In this document: in pieces, positions 24,384 through 36,063 of the stretch
How positions within the stretch are numbered: the first letter of the stretch is position 1
Layout: each line of letters starts with the position of its first letter
DNA from: Rikenellaceae bacterium
GTDB lineage: Bacteria; Bacteroidota; Bacteroidia; Bacteroidales; Rikenellaceae
NCBI GenBank assembly: GCA_015059685.1
Contig: SUZW01000012.1
Span: 1-62,323 of the forward strand
DNA length: 62,323 bases
Direction: 5' to 3'
The notes under the pieces: generated by a model
The model's input: the letters and a program-made list of their open reading frames with translations, nothing else
Database searches by the model: none
Told to the model about the DNA's origin: nothing
Made by a program: the position numbers and the translations under genes

Positions 24384-25211
24384 TGCTTGGACTCCGAAAT
24401 CTCGTAGTGCATCATTGAGTGTTGTTTTTTTTTCGGTGGACTCCTTGCGCTTGCCGATAATCAAGGCGCACGCCACATTAAACTCTCCCGCAGGGAATTT
24501 CTTTGGGTATGTACCAGGAATTACGACAGAGCGAGCCGGCACATAGCCCTTGTAGGTTACAGGCTCCTCGCCCGTAACATCGATAATATGTGTCGAGCCT
24601 GTAATCACGGTATTCGAGCCGATAACCGCCTCACGGCAGATATGCGCACCCTCAACGATAATGGCACGAGAGCCAATAAAGCAGTTGTCCTCCACGATGA
24701 CGGGGGCAGCCTGCACAGGCTCCAATACGCCACCGATACCGACACCACCCGAGAGGTGAACATTCTTGCCAATCTGTGCGCACGAGCCCACGGTAGCCCA
24801 AGTATCGACCATCGTTCCCGTATCGACATAGGCTCCGATATTCACATACGAAGGCATCAGCACCGCACCCGCAGCAATATAGGCTCCGTAGCGGGCCATT
24901 GCGTGAGGTACAGCACGGACACCAAGAGCCTCGTAGTCGTGTTTGAGGTCTATCTTGTCGTACCACTCCAACTCTCCGGCACGCATCGTGCGCATCTTCT
25001 GTATCGGGAAGTACATAATAATCGCCTTCTTGACCCACTCGTTCACCTGCCACTCGCTCTTCTCGAGGTCGATAGGCTCGGCACAACGCAGCACACCCTT
25101 ATCCACAGCCTCAACAACCTGGCGGATAGCGGCTTTAACCTCGGCACTCTCCAACAAGGCACGGTCCTCCCACGCCTGCTCAACGATATTTTTCAAATCT
25201 GAATACTCCAT
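24381..25211 (-). CDS. dapD: 2,3,4,5-tetrahydropyridine-2,6-dicarboxylate N-succinyltransferase
   Basis: 276 residues. DapD uses succinyl-CoA in the succinylase branch of lysine and diaminopimelate synthesis. The N-terminal helical domain (about 1-100) is followed by a left-handed beta-helix of hexapeptide repeats (GAYVDTGTMVDTWATVGSCA, GKNVHLSGGVGIGG, VIVEDNCFIGSRAIIVEGA) and the C-terminal extension. Length is standard. The pathway partner dapF is also present at 51.4 kb, though unlinked. A TATCTTTG promoter element lies inside the palindrome at 25223-25249. Confidence 0.97.
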   Translation of the reverse strand: MEYSDLKNIVEQAWEDRALLESAEVKAAIRQVVEAVDKGVLRCAEPIDLEKSEWQVNEWVKKAIIMYFPIQKMRTMRAGELEWYDKIDLKHDYEALGVRAVPHAMARYGAYIAAGAVLMPSYVNIGAYVDTGTMVDTWATVGSCAQIGKNVHLSGGVGIGGVLEPVQAAPVIVEDNCFIGSRAIIVEGAHICREAVIGSNTVITGSTHIIDVTGEEPVTYKGYVPARSVVIPGTYPKKFPAGEFNVACALIIGKRKESTEKKTTLNDALRDFGVQA

Positions 25212-25222
25212 AGCTCATCTGT

Positions 25223-25249
25223 TTTTGTATCTTTGGCAAAGATACAAAA
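25223..25249. promoter_or_regulatory. palindromic promoter element upstream of dapD
   Basis: TTTTGTATCTTTG, one central base, then its exact reverse complement. The -7 sequence TATCTTTG is therefore present on both strands, 12 bases before the dapD ATG. It may be an operator overlapping the promoter, or a bidirectional start. Confidence 0.55.
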
Positions 25250-25312
25250 CAAATTGAGAATTGAGAATTAAAAATTGAGAATTATCCGTATGTGTTAAAC
25301 AAACAGCCAATC

Positions 25313-25428
25313 AAAAAGGTGGAATTTCAAGGCGTACAAGGCGATGAACACGCAGCATACTCAAAGTATGTGAGTAGTTCAGCGACCGCAGTACAACGAA
25401 GAAATTACCCTTTTTCACCGATTTTTTA
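25313..25428 (-). repeat. stop-codon-abutting nested palindrome (recO copy)
   Basis: Core GCAGCATACTCAAAGTATGT with flanking arms (AAAAAGGT and ACCCTTTTT). The T-rich end overlaps the recO stop codon. Immediately to its left (25250-25285) are CAATTGAGAATT-type units. Confidence 0.7.
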
Positions 25429-26163
25429 GAATACCTCTTGCAATATCTCTATAGACCGCACCGAGCGTATCGCTTCGAGATGGATAGCGTAGTACTCTAC
25501 AAGGCGTGTGAGCATCGCAACACGCTGCGCACGATTGAGCGGTATCTCGCCCAAGCAGTCGAGGTCGCACTCCAGCAAATCACGCAGCATCTCCGCCTCG
25601 GCCTCGTTCATCGTGGCATCGTGCAGTGGCTGCGTCGCAACAAACAACCCCTCACGCATATCGAAAATATCGCCTTTGCGGTGGTTATTTCCCGGGAAGT
25701 AACCGAGGTGACGAGATAGGTTAGCCAAAAACCACAGGTGGAAATTTGCCACACCCTCCTCCATCCTATCCAACGCCTCAACCGAGGTATAGACAAACTC
25801 GAACAGCGCCTCATTTGCCTCGCTCTCACCAATAAGGCGGTACAGCACCTCCGCCATAAAGAGGGCTATCGTAGATTTGCGGACATCGTAGGGTATCGAA
25901 CTAAAGACCACATCGTTCTGCACCTCACGCATCTTATGCAGCTCCGAATGGTTGGACTCCAGCCCCTCAAATCGTAGCATAAAGAGTGGTTGAAAGAGAG
26001 CCATCTTCGAGCCTCGACCACGGGAGGAGCGCACGCCCTGCACCATATAGCTCTGGCGACCATAGCGATCGGTGAGCATCTGCACAACCATACCGCTATC
26101 GCCATATTTCACGGTCGAGAGCACAACGCCTCGGGCCTTATACCCTTTCATCACCTGCGACAT
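25426..26163 (-). CDS. recO: DNA repair protein RecO
   Basis: 245 residues (241 if the ATG four codons later is used). RecO loads RecA onto SSB-coated single-stranded DNA with RecR. The N-terminal OB-fold shows ARGVVLSTVKYGDSGMVVQM, then MVQGVRSSRGRGSKMALFQP, followed by the helical domain (ALFMAEVLYRLIGE; FHLWFLANLSRHLGYFPGN, about 140-160). The zinc-finger cysteines of some RecO proteins are absent, as in many Bacteroidetes. Lies 60 bases after xerD on the same strand. Confidence 0.92.
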   Translation of the reverse strand: MSQVMKGYKARGVVLSTVKYGDSGMVVQMLTDRYGRQSYMVQGVRSSRGRGSKMALFQPLFMLRFEGLESNHSELHKMREVQNDVVFSSIPYDVRKSTIALFMAEVLYRLIGESEANEALFEFVYTSVEALDRMEEGVANFHLWFLANLSRHLGYFPGNNHRKGDIFDMREGLFVATQPLHDATMNEAEAEMLRDLLECDLDCLGEIPLNRAQRVAMLTRLVEYYAIHLEAIRSVRSIEILQEVF

Positions 26164-26223
26164 CGCCGTTGGTTAATTAAGAATTAGGAATTAAAAATTA
26201 GTTCTCCGTTTCTCTTGTCTATA

Positions 26224-27120
26224 TCATATCGACAACTTCTCGACTGTCTCTCGCAGGCGTGTAGTATCGAGGTGTGTATATATCTCGGTCGTGACGATAC
26301 TCTCGTGTCCGAGCATCTCCTGCACCTGTCTGATACTTGCACCACCCTCCAGCAGATGCGTTGCAAAGGAGTGGCGGAAGGTGTGAGGGCTGACACTCTT
26401 CTCGATGCCGGCACGCTCCACAGCATCCCTTATTATCGTAAAGACCATAACTCGTGTCAGCGAGTTACCACGATTATTCAAAAAGAGGATATCCTTGTTT
26501 TTTGAGTCCTTCGCCTTACGCTCATCGAGATAGAGCATTATGCGCTCACGAGCAATATTGCCGATAGGTACAAGTCGCTGTTTACTGCCCTTGCCCACAA
26601 CTCGGATATATCCCTCCCCGAAAAAGAGGTCCGAAAGGCGCAACGAGGTGAGTTCCGAGACACGCAGACCGCACGAGTACAACAGCTCCAGCATAGCCCT
26701 ATCCCTTCGCCCCTTGGCCGTATCGCATGGTATAGAGTTTATGATGGTCTCGACCTCCTCGATAGTGAGTACATCGGGCAGATGGCGTGATGCCTTCGGG
26801 GCAGTGATAAACTCGGTCGGTGTAGCCTCAATCTTGTCGTTCATAAGCAGGAAGTTGAAGAAGCTCTTTATGCCACTCAACTGTCGTGCCTGCGATGTCC
26901 CCTTCTGATTATTATCAAAGAGATAGACCATATATCGCTCGACCATATATTGTTCGACCTTGGTCGGTGCTACATCGTACTGGCGAAGCACAAAGTGGGC
27001 AAACGAGGTGAGGTCACGCATATAGGCATCTACCGTGTTTTTCGATAGATTCTTCTCGAGGCGAATATACTGCTCAAACGCCTTGGCTGCCTTGTTCCAC
27101 TTATCGCTGTTCTCGACCAT
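26224..27120 (-). CDS. xerD: tyrosine recombinase XerD/XerC
   Basis: 298 residues from the ATG at 27120; longer starts run into the promoter. The N-terminal SAM-like DNA-binding domain (about 8-95) precedes the catalytic domain. All catalytic residues are present: R153 (CGLRVSEL), K177 (GKGSK), H246 and R249 (HTFRHSFATHLL), H272 (LGHES) and the nucleophile Tyr281 (EIYTHLD). It resolves chromosome dimers at dif with its partner Xer protein and FtsK. Its chromosomal position next to recO and its length match housekeeping XerD rather than a phage integrase. Confidence 0.93.
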   Translation of the reverse strand: MVENSDKWNKAAKAFEQYIRLEKNLSKNTVDAYMRDLTSFAHFVLRQYDVAPTKVEQYMVERYMVYLFDNNQKGTSQARQLSGIKSFFNFLLMNDKIEATPTEFITAPKASRHLPDVLTIEEVETIINSIPCDTAKGRRDRAMLELLYSCGLRVSELTSLRLSDLFFGEGYIRVVGKGSKQRLVPIGNIARERIMLYLDERKAKDSKNKDILFLNNRGNSLTRVMVFTIIRDAVERAGIEKSVSPHTFRHSFATHLLEGGASIRQVQEMLGHESIVTTEIYTHLDTTRLRETVEKLSI

Positions 27121-27140
27121 ATCTGCTCTGCTTAACACGG

Positions 27141-27148
27141 CAAATGTA
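27141..27148 (-). promoter_or_regulatory. -7 element of the xerD promoter
   Basis: TACATTTG on the minus strand, 20 bases before the xerD start. No matching TTTG at the -33 distance. Confidence 0.45.
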
Positions 27149-27179
27149 CAAATTTTTAGGAAATTACGCTCCACCCTAA

Positions 27180-27222
27180 CAAAAAAGAGGGGACTTTTTC
27201 AACGAAGCCCCCTCTTTTTTCA
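27180..27222 (-). terminator. terminator of the rpoBC operon
   Basis: AAAAAAGAGGGG pairs with CCCCTCTTTTTT across a 15-base loop just after the rpoC stop; T-run on the minus strand. Confidence 0.88.
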
Positions 27223-27235
27223 ATATAACTATATC

Positions 27236-30200
27236 TTACTGCTTATTCGAGATCATAAACTCGAGGTCAGACTTAAGACCTACAACAAGATTTTCGTACT
27301 CACGGAGTCCTGTACCACCAGGGATCAAGTGACCGCAGATGACATTCTCCTTCAAGTTTGCCAATGGATCGCTCTTCGCCTGAATTGCAGCCTCGTTCAA
27401 GACCTTCGTGGTCTCCTGGAACGATGCAGCCGAGATGAAGCTCGATGTCTGCAATGCCGCACGGGTGATACCCTGCAAAATCTGGCTCGATGTAGCAGGC
27501 TCGATAGGGCGAACCTCAACAAGACGCATATCACGACGCTTGAGCGACGAGTTCTCGTCACGCAACTTGCGAACCGAGATAATTTGTCCAGGCTGGACAT
27601 TCGCAGAGTCGCCAGCATCGGTTACTACAACCTTGTCGTAAAGCTCGTCGTTCACATCCATGAACTCCCACTTATCGACAATCTGGTTCTCGAAGAAGCG
27701 AGAATCTCCCGGATCGTCAATCTGTACCTTGTTCATCATCTGACGAACAATAACCTCGAAGTGCTTGTCGTTAATCTTCACACCCTGCATACGATAGACA
27801 TCCTGTACCTCGTTCACGATATACTCCTGAACTCGTGTAGGACCCAAGATGCGGAGGATGTCGCTCGGTGTAATAGCACCATCCGACAACGCCATACCTG
27901 CACGCACATAGTCGTTCTCCTGAACGATAATCTGGCGCGACAGTGGCACGAGATAACGCTTAACCTCACCATCCTTGGCAGTGATGACAATCTCACGATT
28001 ACCACGCTTAATCTTGCCGAATGTTACCTCACCATCGATCTCCGACACGATAGCCGGGTTCGATGGGTTACGAGCCTCGAACAACTCCGTAACTCGTGGA
28101 AGACCTCCCGTGATATCGCCACCACTCTTACCTACAACACGAGGTATCTTGATGATGATATCGCCGACATGTATCTTCGCATTATCCTTAACGGCAACAT
28201 GGGCATTTACAGGCAAGTTGTATGCCTTAACCTCGTTGCCATCCTTGTCGATAATCTTGATAACAGGGTTCTTTGCTCTATCCTTCGACTCGATGATAAC
28301 TCGCTCCGACATACCTGTCTGCTCGTCACGCTCCTCACGATAGGTTACACCCTCGATGACATTGTCATAGAGAGCCTTACCATCGGTCTCGGCAACAACA
28401 ACTGCGTTATATGGATCCCACTCGCAAATCATATCGCCCTTGACAATCATATCGCCATCGGCCTTGAAGAGTGTCGCTCCATACGGCAAAGCGTGAGTGT
28501 AGAGTACTATCTCGGTCTTTGGATCTACGATACGCAACTCCGACTGACGCGAAACAACAATATTGATTGCCTCACCCTGCGAGTTCTTGCTCTTCACGGT
28601 GCGCAACTCGTCAATCTCGAGGCGACCCTCATACTTCGACACCACATTGGTCTCGACGGTCGAGCCACCCGCAACACCACCGACATGGAATGTACGGAGT
28701 GTAAGCTGTGTACCAGGCTCACCGATAGACTGCGCTGCAATAACGCCGACAACCTCGCCCTTCTGCACCATACGGGCTGTAGCCAAGTTGCGACCATAAC
28801 ACTTTGCGCAGACACCATGACGAGATACGCAAGTGAGCACCGAACGGATATCTACCGACTCGATTGGCGACTTCTCGATAGCCTCGGCTATAGCCTCGGT
28901 AATCTCCTCGCCAGCCTTGCACAACACCTCGCCTGTGAGTGGATGTACAACATCGTTCAATGCTGTACGGCCCAAGATGCGGTCATACAAGGTCTGCACA
29001 ACATCGTCGTTACGCTTGATAGCCGTAGCTGTCAAACCACGCAATGTGCCACAATCCTCCTCATTTACGATAACATCCTGTGCTACATCGACCAAACGAC
29101 GAGTCAAGTAACCTGCATCGGCAGTCTTCAACGCTGTATCGGCCAAACCCTTACGAGCACCGTGGGTAGAGATAAAGTACTCCAACACGGTCAGACCCTC
29201 CTTGAAGTTCGACAAGATAGGGTTCTCGATAACCTGCTGACCTCCCTCGACACCTGACTTCTGCGGCTTGGCCATCAGACCACGCATACCCGACAACTGA
29301 CGGATCTGCTCACGAGAACCACGGGCTCCCGAATCAAGCATCATATATACAGGGTTGAAACCATCATCATTCTTGGTCAAGGTCTCAACCACCTCCTTGG
29401 TAAGCTTATTGTTTACGCTTGTCCAAACATCGATAATCTGGTTGTAACGCTCGTTGTTGGTGATAAGACCCATATTATAGTCGTCTATAATAGCATCGGC
29501 CTTCTCGTATCCCTCCTGCACGAGCTTCTCCTTCGACTCCGGAATAATCACTGCATCCAGGTTGAACGACAAACCTCCTCGGAATGCCATCTGGTATCCC
29601 AAATTCTTGATATCGTCGAGGAACTTCGCAACCTTATCGGCACCGGCCTTCTTCATCACTACCGAGATAATATCACGCAGCGACTTCTTCGTGAGCAGGA
29701 TATTCACATAGCCTACCTCCTCCGGTACCACCTGATTAACGAGGATACGACCGATAGTAGTCTCCTTCAATACCACAACCGAGTTGCCCTCCTCATCGAG
29801 GTCACGAACACGGCACTTTACCGTAGCGTGGATATCCACCTTGCCCTCATTGTAGGCGATGATAGCCTCCTCTGGTCCGTAGAATACCAAGCCCTCACCC
29901 TTAACATTCGGACGAGCCTTGGTGATGTAGTACAAACCGAGGACCATATCCTGCGAAGGCACGGTGATAGGCGCACCATTAGCAGGGTTGAGGACATTGT
30001 GCGAGCCGAGCATCAACAGCTGTGCCTCCAAAATTGCGGCATTGCTCAACGGCAAGTGCACCGCCATCTGGTCACCATCGAAGTCGGCGTTGAACGCTGT
30101 ACACGAGAGTGGGTGCAACTGCATTGCCTTACCCTCGATAAGCTTCGGCTGGAACGCCTGAATACCCAAACGGTGAAGGGTCGGAGCACGGTTCATCAAC

Positions 30201-31495
30201 ACTGGGTGTCCCTTGATGACATTCTCCAAGATATCCCATACGACCGAATCCTTGCGGTCGATAATCTTCTTTGCAGACTTCACGGTCTTGACGATACCAC
30301 GCTCGATGAGCTTACGGATGATGAATGGCTTGTACAACTCTGCCGCCATATCCTTCGGAATACCCATCTCGTGCATCTTCAACTCCGGACCTACGACGAT
30401 AACCGAACGAGCCGAGTAATCGACACGCTTACCGAGCAAGTTCTGACGGAAACGACCCTGCTTACCCTTCAACGAGTCCGACAACGACTTCAATGGTCGG
30501 TTGCTCTCGTTCTTCACGGCATTGCTCTTACGAGAGTTGTCGAACAGCGAGTCCACAGCCTCCTGCAACATACGCTTCTCGTTGCGGAGGATAACCTCCG
30601 GAGCCTTGATATCTATCAAGCGACGAAGACGATTGTTACGAATAATCACACGGCGATACAGATCGTTCAAATCCGAAGTTGCGAAACGACCACCATCGAG
30701 TGGCACCAACGGACGGATCTCCGGTGGAATAACTGGCACTACATCCAGCACCATCCACTCCGGCTTATTCTTGCCCTGCGAAGCACGGAACGACTCCACA
30801 ACATTGAGCTGCTTCAAAAGCTCGCTCTTACGCTGCTGCGAAGTCTCGCGCGAAGCACGGTCACGCAAGCTATATGACATCGAGTCGAGATCAACCTCCT
30901 GCAAGAGGAGCTTGATAGCCTCGGCACCCATCATTGCGATAAACTTGTTCGGATCGTCGTTTGGAAGCTGCTGATTGCCCTTTGGCAACGCCTCCAAGAT
31001 GTCGGTGTACTCCTTCTCGGCCAAAGTCTGCAGACGCTCCACGCCCTGCTCTGCTGCCGCACCTGCCTGGATTACGACATAGCGCTCGTAGTAGATGATA
31101 GACTCCAACTTCTTCGATGGAATACCCAACAGGTAACCTATCTTCGAAGGCAACGACTTGAAGTACCAAATATGTACTACAGGTACAACCAGCGAGATGT
31201 GTCCCATTCGCTCACGGCGAACCTTCTTCTCGGTAACCTCTACACCGCATCGGTCGCAGACGATACCCTTATAACGGATACGCTTGTACTTTCCGCAGTG
31301 GCACTCGTAATCCTTCATAGGTCCGAAGATACGCTCACAGAAGAGTCCGTCACGCTCCGGCTTGTAGGTACGATAGTTGATGGTTTCAGGTTTCAAGACC
31401 TCGCCACTCGACTGCGCCAAAATCTCCTCCGGAGAGGCAAGGCTTATCGAGATACGGCTGTAACCGCCCTTTGTATTGTCCTTATTGATTGACAT
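27236..31495 (-). CDS. rpoC: DNA-directed RNA polymerase subunit beta'
   Basis: 1419 residues. The N-terminal zinc site is CHCG (65-68) and CDRCG (80-84). The catalytic magnesium loop [12 protein letters not shown] is at about residue 470. The bridge and trigger-loop region ([33 protein letters not shown]) and the second zinc cluster ([15 protein letters not shown]) are in place. Length is typical for Bacteroidetes beta'. It follows rpoB with a gap of 38 bases, and the operon ends here. Confidence 0.99.
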   Translation of the reverse strand: MSINKDNTKGGYSRISISLASPEEILAQSSGEVLKPETINYRTYKPERDGLFCERIFGPMKDYECHCGKYKRIRYKGIVCDRCGVEVTEKKVRRERMGHISLVVPVVHIWYFKSLPSKIGYLLGIPSKKLESIIYYERYVVIQAGAAAEQGVERLQTLAEKEYTDILEALPKGNQQLPNDDPNKFIAMMGAEAIKLLLQEVDLDSMSYSLRDRASRETSQQRKSELLKQLNVVESFRASQGKNKPEWMVLDVVPVIPPEIRPLVPLDGGRFATSDLNDLYRRVIIRNNRLRRLIDIKAPEVILRNEKRMLQEAVDSLFDNSRKSNAVKNESNRPLKSLSDSLKGKQGRFRQNLLGKRVDYSARSVIVVGPELKMHEMGIPKDMAAELYKPFIIRKLIERGIVKTVKSAKKIIDRKDSVVWDILENVIKGHPVLMNRAPTLHRLGIQAFQPKLIEGKAMQLHPLSCTAFNADFDGDQMAVHLPLSNAAILEAQLLMLGSHNVLNPANGAPITVPSQDMVLGLYYITKARPNVKGEGLVFYGPEEAIIAYNEGKVDIHATVKCRVRDLDEEGNSVVVLKETTIGRILVNQVVPEEVGYVNILLTKKSLRDIISVVMKKAGADKVAKFLDDIKNLGYQMAFRGGLSFNLDAVIIPESKEKLVQEGYEKADAIIDDYNMGLITNNERYNQIIDVWTSVNNKLTKEVVETLTKNDDGFNPVYMMLDSGARGSREQIRQLSGMRGLMAKPQKSGVEGGQQVIENPILSNFKEGLTVLEYFISTHGARKGLADTALKTADAGYLTRRLVDVAQDVIVNEEDCGTLRGLTATAIKRNDDVVQTLYDRILGRTALNDVVHPLTGEVLCKAGEEITEAIAEAIEKSPIESVDIRSVLTCVSRHGVCAKCYGRNLATARMVQKGEVVGVIAAQSIGEPGTQLTLRTFHVGGVAGGSTVETNVVSKYEGRLEIDELRTVKSKNSQGEAINIVVSRQSELRIVDPKTEIVLYTHALPYGATLFKADGDMIVKGDMICEWDPYNAVVVAETDGKALYDNVIEGVTYREERDEQTGMSERVIIESKDRAKNPVIKIIDKDGNEVKAYNLPVNAHVAVKDNAKIHVGDIIIKIPRVVGKSGGDITGGLPRVTELFEARNPSNPAIVSEIDGEVTFGKIKRGNREIVITAKDGEVKRYLVPLSRQIIVQENDYVRAGMALSDGAITPSDILRILGPTRVQEYIVNEVQDVYRMQGVKINDKHFEVIVRQMMNKVQIDDPGDSRFFENQIVDKWEFMDVNDELYDKVVVTDAGDSANVQPGQIISVRKLRDENSSLKRRDMRLVEVRPIEPATSSQILQGITRAALQTSSFISAASFQETTKVLNEAAIQAKSDPLANLKENVICGHLIPGGTGLREYENLVVGLKSDLEFMISNKQ

Positions 31496-31533
31496 AATTC
31501 TATACAGTTTTTCTTTTATACCTACTTATATTA

Positions 31534-34500
31534 TTATTCGAGATTTACCGAAAGACCCAAGCCTCGCAACTCGTGCAACAACACATTCATAGCCTCTGGA
31601 ATACCCGGCTTTGGAAGGTTGTCACCCTTGACGATGGCCTCATAGACCTTCGCTCTACCCATTACATCGTCGGACTTAACGGTCAAAATCTCCTGGAGAA
31701 TATTTGCTGCGCCGAAGCCCTCGAGCGCCCAAACCTCCATCTCTCCGAAACGCTGACCACCAAACTGTGCCTTACCACCGAGTGGCTGCTGCGTGATAAG
31801 CGAGTATGGACCGATAGAACGAGCGTGCATCTTGTCGTCGATCATGTGACCGAGCTTCAACATATAGATCACACCCACGGTTGCTGGCTGGTCGAAACGC
31901 TCACCCGTGCCTCCATCGTAGAGGTATGCACGACCTGTGCGCGGAACACCCGCCTTGTCGGTGTAGTCGTTGATCTGGTCGAGCGATGCTCCGTCGAAGA
32001 TCGGCGTTGCGAACTTCAAACCAAGCTCTCTACCTGCCCAACCAAGCACTGTCTCGTAAATCTGTCCAAGGTTCATACGAGATGGCACACCCAGAGGGTT
32101 CAAACAGATATCCACGATGCTACCATCCTCCAAGAACGGCATATCCTCATCGCGAACAACCTTCGCTACGATACCCTTGTTACCGTGGCGACCTGCCATC
32201 TTATCACCAACCTTCAACTTACGCATCTTGGCGATGTAAACCTTTGCCATCTGGATAACACCCGGTTGGGTAATCTCGTCGCCATTGGTGAGGTTGAACT
32301 TCTCACGCTTAGCTACGGCATCGGCCTTCTTAACCTCGATAGTGTAGTTGTTTATAGTCTTTGTAATCAGCTCATTAACATGTGCATCGGATGTCCAATC
32401 GCAGCTACCGAGATTCAAGTATCCTGTAGCGATACCGCTCTTCTCGTCGATGCTCTTCTTTGCAATCTCGTCGAGCATCTTCTGCGTGAACTTCGCACCC
32501 GAAGCGTACAACTCGGCACCAAAGTAGTCCTTAATGCCCTTCGTTGTCTTGCCCTGTACAATCTCCCAAAGCTTCGATACCAAAACCTTTGTCAGAGCAG
32601 CTACCTGCTCGGCATACTTCTGGTCAATCTTCTCGAGCTGCAACTTCTCGGCTGCACGGCCCTTCTTATCGGTCTTGCTTGCACGGCTATACAACTTCGT
32701 ATCGACAACAACACCATACAACGATGGCTGTGCCTTCAACGATGCATCCTTAACATCTCCGGCCTTGTCACCGAAGATAGCACGCAACAGCTTCTCCTCC
32801 GGTGAAGGATCGCTCTCGCCCTTTGGTGTAATCTTACCGATGAGGATATCGCCAGGCTTAACATTTGCACCGATGCGAATGATACCGTTCTCATCAAGGT
32901 TCTTGGTTGCCTCCTCGCTGACATTCGGAATATCCGAAGTAAGCTCCTCGACACCACGCTTCGTATCACGAACCTCCATGATGTACTCATCGACATGTAC
33001 CGAAGTGAAGATATCCTCTCGCTGGATACGCTCCGAGATAACGATAGCATCCTCGAAGTTGTAACCCTTCCAAGGCATGAACGCCACCTTCAAGTTACGA
33101 CCCAAGGCCAACTCGCCATTCTGTGTCGAGTAACCCTCGGTCAGGATGTCGTTCTTCTTAACACGGTCACCTGTCAAAACACGAGGTTTCAATGTCACCG
33201 AAGTATTCTGGTTTGTACGACGGTAGCGTGGCAACTCATATACTGTAACCTCCGGTGCAAACGAGCAGATCTTCTCCTCCTCGGTGCGGTCGTAACGAAC
33301 CTTAATCACCGTAGCATCGGCAAACTCTACAACACCATCATTCTCGGCTACAATCTGTATGCGGCTATCCGAAATCATCTCCTTCTCGATACCTGTACCG
33401 ACAATCGGAGCCTCGCAACGCACGAGTGGCACCGCCTGACGCATCATGTTCGAGCCCATCAGCGCACGGTTAGCATCGTCGTGCTCCAAGAATGGGATGA
33501 GCGACGCTGCAATCGAAGCGATTTGGTTTGGCGCTACATCGACAAGGTTTACCTCCTCGCCATGTACTACAGGGAAATCGGCTCCCTCACGAGCCTTGAT
33601 ACGGCCATCATTTACGAAGTGATTGTCCGAGGTAAGAGGCTCACTTGCCTGAGCGATAATCTTACCCTCCTCCTCTTCTGCCGAGTAGTAGCGGATGTGT
33701 GAATTATCCATATCGACAACACCATTCTCGCACGAACGGTATGGAGTCTCGATGAAGCCCATATCCGAAATCTTTGCATAGACGCAAAGCGACGATATCA
33801 GACCGATGTTAGGACCCTCAGGCGACTCGATAGGACACAAACGACCGTAGTGGGTGTAGTGCACATCTCGCACCTCGAAGCCTGCACGATCTCGCGAAAG
33901 ACCACCAGGACCGAGGGCCGACAAACGACGCTTGTGGGTAACCTCCGACAGCGGGTTAATCTGATCCATAAACTGCGACAACTGCGAAGTGCCGAAGAAG
34001 GAGTTGATAACACCCGACAACGACTTGGCGTTGATCAAATCTACCGGTGCAAACACCTCCGAGTCACGAACATTCATACGCTCACGAATGGTTCGTGCCA
34101 TACGCACAAAACCTATCGAGAACTGGTTCGACAACTGCTCACCCACGGTACGAACACGACGGTTCGACAAGTGGTCGATATCGTCAAGTTCGGCACGAGA
34201 GTTAATCAACTGTATGAGGTACTTGATAATTGCGATGATATCCTCACGAGTAAGTGTGCGGATTGCAGGGTCGATACCGAGCTCCAACTTCTTGTTGATA
34301 CGGAAACGACCTACATCACCCAAGTCGTAACGCTTATCCGAGAAGAACAACTTCTCGATAACATCACGAGCCGTAGTGTCATCCGGTGCCTCCGAAGCTC
34401 GCAACAGGCGGTAGATGTAGCGCACTGCATCGACCTCCGAGTTGCAGGTATCCTTCTGCAAGGTGTTGTATATAATCGAAAAATCTACGCCCGATGGGTT

Positions 34501-35394
34501 ATCCTTGTGCAGGATGATGGTCTTGGCTCCACTCTCGATGATAGCATCGATGTGCTCCTCCTCCAAAACAGTCTCACGATCTACCACTACGCTGTTACGC
34601 TCGATAGATACCACCTCGCCTGTATCCTCATCCACGAAGTCCTCGACCCAAGTCGAAAGAACACGGGCCGCCAACTTACGGCCTACCGCCTTCTTGAGGT
34701 TTGTCTTTGTAACCTTAACCTCATCGGCAAGGTCAAATATATCCAAAATCTGCTGGTCGTTCTCGAAACCGATTGCTCGCAGCAGTGTTGTTACTGGTAA
34801 CTTCTTCTTACGGTCGATGTAGGCATACATCACATTGTTGATGTCCGATGCAAACTCAATCCACGAGCCCTTGAACGGAATGATACGAGCCGAATAGAGC
34901 TTCGTACCGTTGGTGTGGATGCTCTGACCGAAGAATACACCCGGTGAACGGTGCAACTGCGACACGATAACTCGCTCTGCGCCGTTGATAACGAAGGTGC
35001 CTCGCTCCGTCATATACGGGATTGTGCCAAAATAGACATCCTGCACGATGGTCTCAAAATCCTCGTGCTCGACATCCTTACACTCGAGCTTCAACTTCGC
35101 CTTGAGTGGCACACTATAGGTCAAACCACGCTCCAAACACTCCTCAATCGAGTAGCGTGGCGGGTCAATGTAGTAATCGAGAAACTCGAGCTCGTAGTTG
35201 TTACGAGTGTCTGTGATTGGGAAGTTCTCACGGAATACACGGTAAAGACCCTCCTTCTTGCGGTCCTCAGCGGTAGTATCCATCTGGAAGAAATCCCTAA
35301 ACGATTTGAGCTGGATCTCCAACAAATCCGGATAAGGCACATTGTTGCGGATTGTCGAGAAGCTAATTCTTTCTTGTTGTGTTTTTGTGGACAT
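31534..35394 (-). CDS. rpoB: DNA-directed RNA polymerase subunit beta
   Basis: 1286 residues from the ATG at 35394 ([13 protein letters not shown]). An in-frame extension to 35547 would cover the rplL-rpoB leader and is rejected. The rifampicin region (about residues 465-545) reads [20 protein letters not shown] followed by [12 protein letters not shown]. Asp, His and Ser are present at the usual resistance positions, so it looks sensitive. Subunit-interface and C-terminal motifs ([19 protein letters not shown]) are intact. Confidence 0.99.
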   Translation of the reverse strand: MSTKTQQERISFSTIRNNVPYPDLLEIQLKSFRDFFQMDTTAEDRKKEGLYRVFRENFPITDTRNNYELEFLDYYIDPPRYSIEECLERGLTYSVPLKAKLKLECKDVEHEDFETIVQDVYFGTIPYMTERGTFVINGAERVIVSQLHRSPGVFFGQSIHTNGTKLYSARIIPFKGSWIEFASDINNVMYAYIDRKKKLPVTTLLRAIGFENDQQILDIFDLADEVKVTKTNLKKAVGRKLAARVLSTWVEDFVDEDTGEVVSIERNSVVVDRETVLEEEHIDAIIESGAKTIILHKDNPSGVDFSIIYNTLQKDTCNSEVDAVRYIYRLLRASEAPDDTTARDVIEKLFFSDKRYDLGDVGRFRINKKLELGIDPAIRTLTREDIIAIIKYLIQLINSRAELDDIDHLSNRRVRTVGEQLSNQFSIGFVRMARTIRERMNVRDSEVFAPVDLINAKSLSGVINSFFGTSQLSQFMDQINPLSEVTHKRRLSALGPGGLSRDRAGFEVRDVHYTHYGRLCPIESPEGPNIGLISSLCVYAKISDMGFIETPYRSCENGVVDMDNSHIRYYSAEEEEGKIIAQASEPLTSDNHFVNDGRIKAREGADFPVVHGEEVNLVDVAPNQIASIAASLIPFLEHDDANRALMGSNMMRQAVPLVRCEAPIVGTGIEKEMISDSRIQIVAENDGVVEFADATVIKVRYDRTEEEKICSFAPEVTVYELPRYRRTNQNTSVTLKPRVLTGDRVKKNDILTEGYSTQNGELALGRNLKVAFMPWKGYNFEDAIVISERIQREDIFTSVHVDEYIMEVRDTKRGVEELTSDIPNVSEEATKNLDENGIIRIGANVKPGDILIGKITPKGESDPSPEEKLLRAIFGDKAGDVKDASLKAQPSLYGVVVDTKLYSRASKTDKKGRAAEKLQLEKIDQKYAEQVAALTKVLVSKLWEIVQGKTTKGIKDYFGAELYASGAKFTQKMLDEIAKKSIDEKSGIATGYLNLGSCDWTSDAHVNELITKTINNYTIEVKKADAVAKREKFNLTNGDEITQPGVIQMAKVYIAKMRKLKVGDKMAGRHGNKGIVAKVVRDEDMPFLEDGSIVDICLNPLGVPSRMNLGQIYETVLGWAGRELGLKFATPIFDGASLDQINDYTDKAGVPRTGRAYLYDGGTGERFDQPATVGVIYMLKLGHMIDDKMHARSIGPYSLITQQPLGGKAQFGGQRFGEMEVWALEGFGAANILQEILTVKSDDVMGRAKVYEAIVKGDNLPKPGIPEAMNVLLHELRGLGLSVNLE

Positions 35395-35574
35395 TGCTAA
35401 ATCCATTTGTTTTGTTTGTGAGTACTCTGGAAGGGAAACAACCCCCTCGTGTGCGTGCGTGTGTAAATTACCCGCACTTAATGCCCTCAGTATAAACACA
35501 TTACACCCTGAGAGCATCTCAATAGTCCAAAGAGGGGCACAGCTCAATATGGCACTCCCGTTCCTTAGACCTGA

Positions 35575-35613
35575 AAAGGTATAGCGCTTACACTGCAGTC
35601 GTAAGCACTATAC
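35575..35613 (-). promoter_or_regulatory. hairpin in the rplL-rpoB intergenic leader
   Basis: AGGTATAG-C-GCTTAC pairs with GTAAGC-A-CTATACCT around a 9-base loop. On the minus strand it is followed by TTTTC, so it resembles a weak (partial) terminator or an RNase processing site between the abundant rplJL message and rpoBC. Such attenuation is known at this junction in other bacteria. Confidence 0.6.
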
Positions 35614-35648
35614 CTGTTGTGTAGGCAGAGCCTGGTAACTCCTTAGAA

Positions 35649-36026
35649 TTACTTCAACTCAACCTCTGCACCTGCCTCCTCGAGAGTAGACTTGATCGAC
35701 TCAGCCTCCTCCTTAGAAACACCCTCCTTAACGGCCTTAGGTGCACCGTCTACGAGAGCCTTAGCATCACCGAGCGAAAGACCTGTGAGCTCCTTCACAG
35801 CCTTGATAACGCCAAGCTTTGCCTGACCTGCGCTCTTCAAAATAACATCAAACGAAGTCTTCTCAGCTGCAGCAGCCTCACCTGCAGCAGCAGGAGCAGC
35901 AGCAACAGCAACAGCTGCAGCAGCAGGCTCAATACCGTACTCCTCCTTGAGGATAGTAGCCAACTCGTTTACCTCTTTAACAGTCAAGTTTACCAACTCT
36001 TCTGCCAATACTTTTACATCTGCCAT
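35649..36026 (-). CDS. rplL: 50S ribosomal protein L7/L12
   Basis: 125 residues. Forms the mobile stalk that recruits translation GTPases. The N-terminal dimerisation helix is followed by an Ala-rich hinge (about 35-52) and the C-terminal domain with [20 protein letters not shown] and [16 protein letters not shown]. Directly follows rplJ, as usual. Confidence 0.98.
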   Translation of the reverse strand: MADVKVLAEELVNLTVKEVNELATILKEEYGIEPAAAAVAVAAAPAAAGEAAAAEKTSFDVILKSAGQAKLGVIKAVKELTGLSLGDAKALVDGAPKAVKEGVSKEEAESIKSTLEEAGAEVELK

Positions 36027-36063
36027 AGTTGTAATCTTATTAAATTGTTTTTAATTTCTTGAT

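Noticed and set aside
26224..27120. xerD as the integrase of the 53.7-57.2 kb island
   Set aside because: Length, motif spacing and housekeeping neighbours fit chromosomal XerD, and it lies 27 kb away; a dedicated island integrase would be expected next to the tRNA.
27035..29257. A 740-codon open frame on the plus strand opposite rpoC and xerD
   Set aside because: It is the complement of strongly conserved rpoC codons, lacks any recognisable domain and reads as Leu/Arg/Asp/Thr-rich noise. Long antisense frames are expected opposite biased coding sequence.
29828..32805. Two further long plus-strand frames (349 and 410 codons) opposite rpoC and rpoB
   Set aside because: Same shadow effect; rpoB and rpoC are unambiguous on the other strand.
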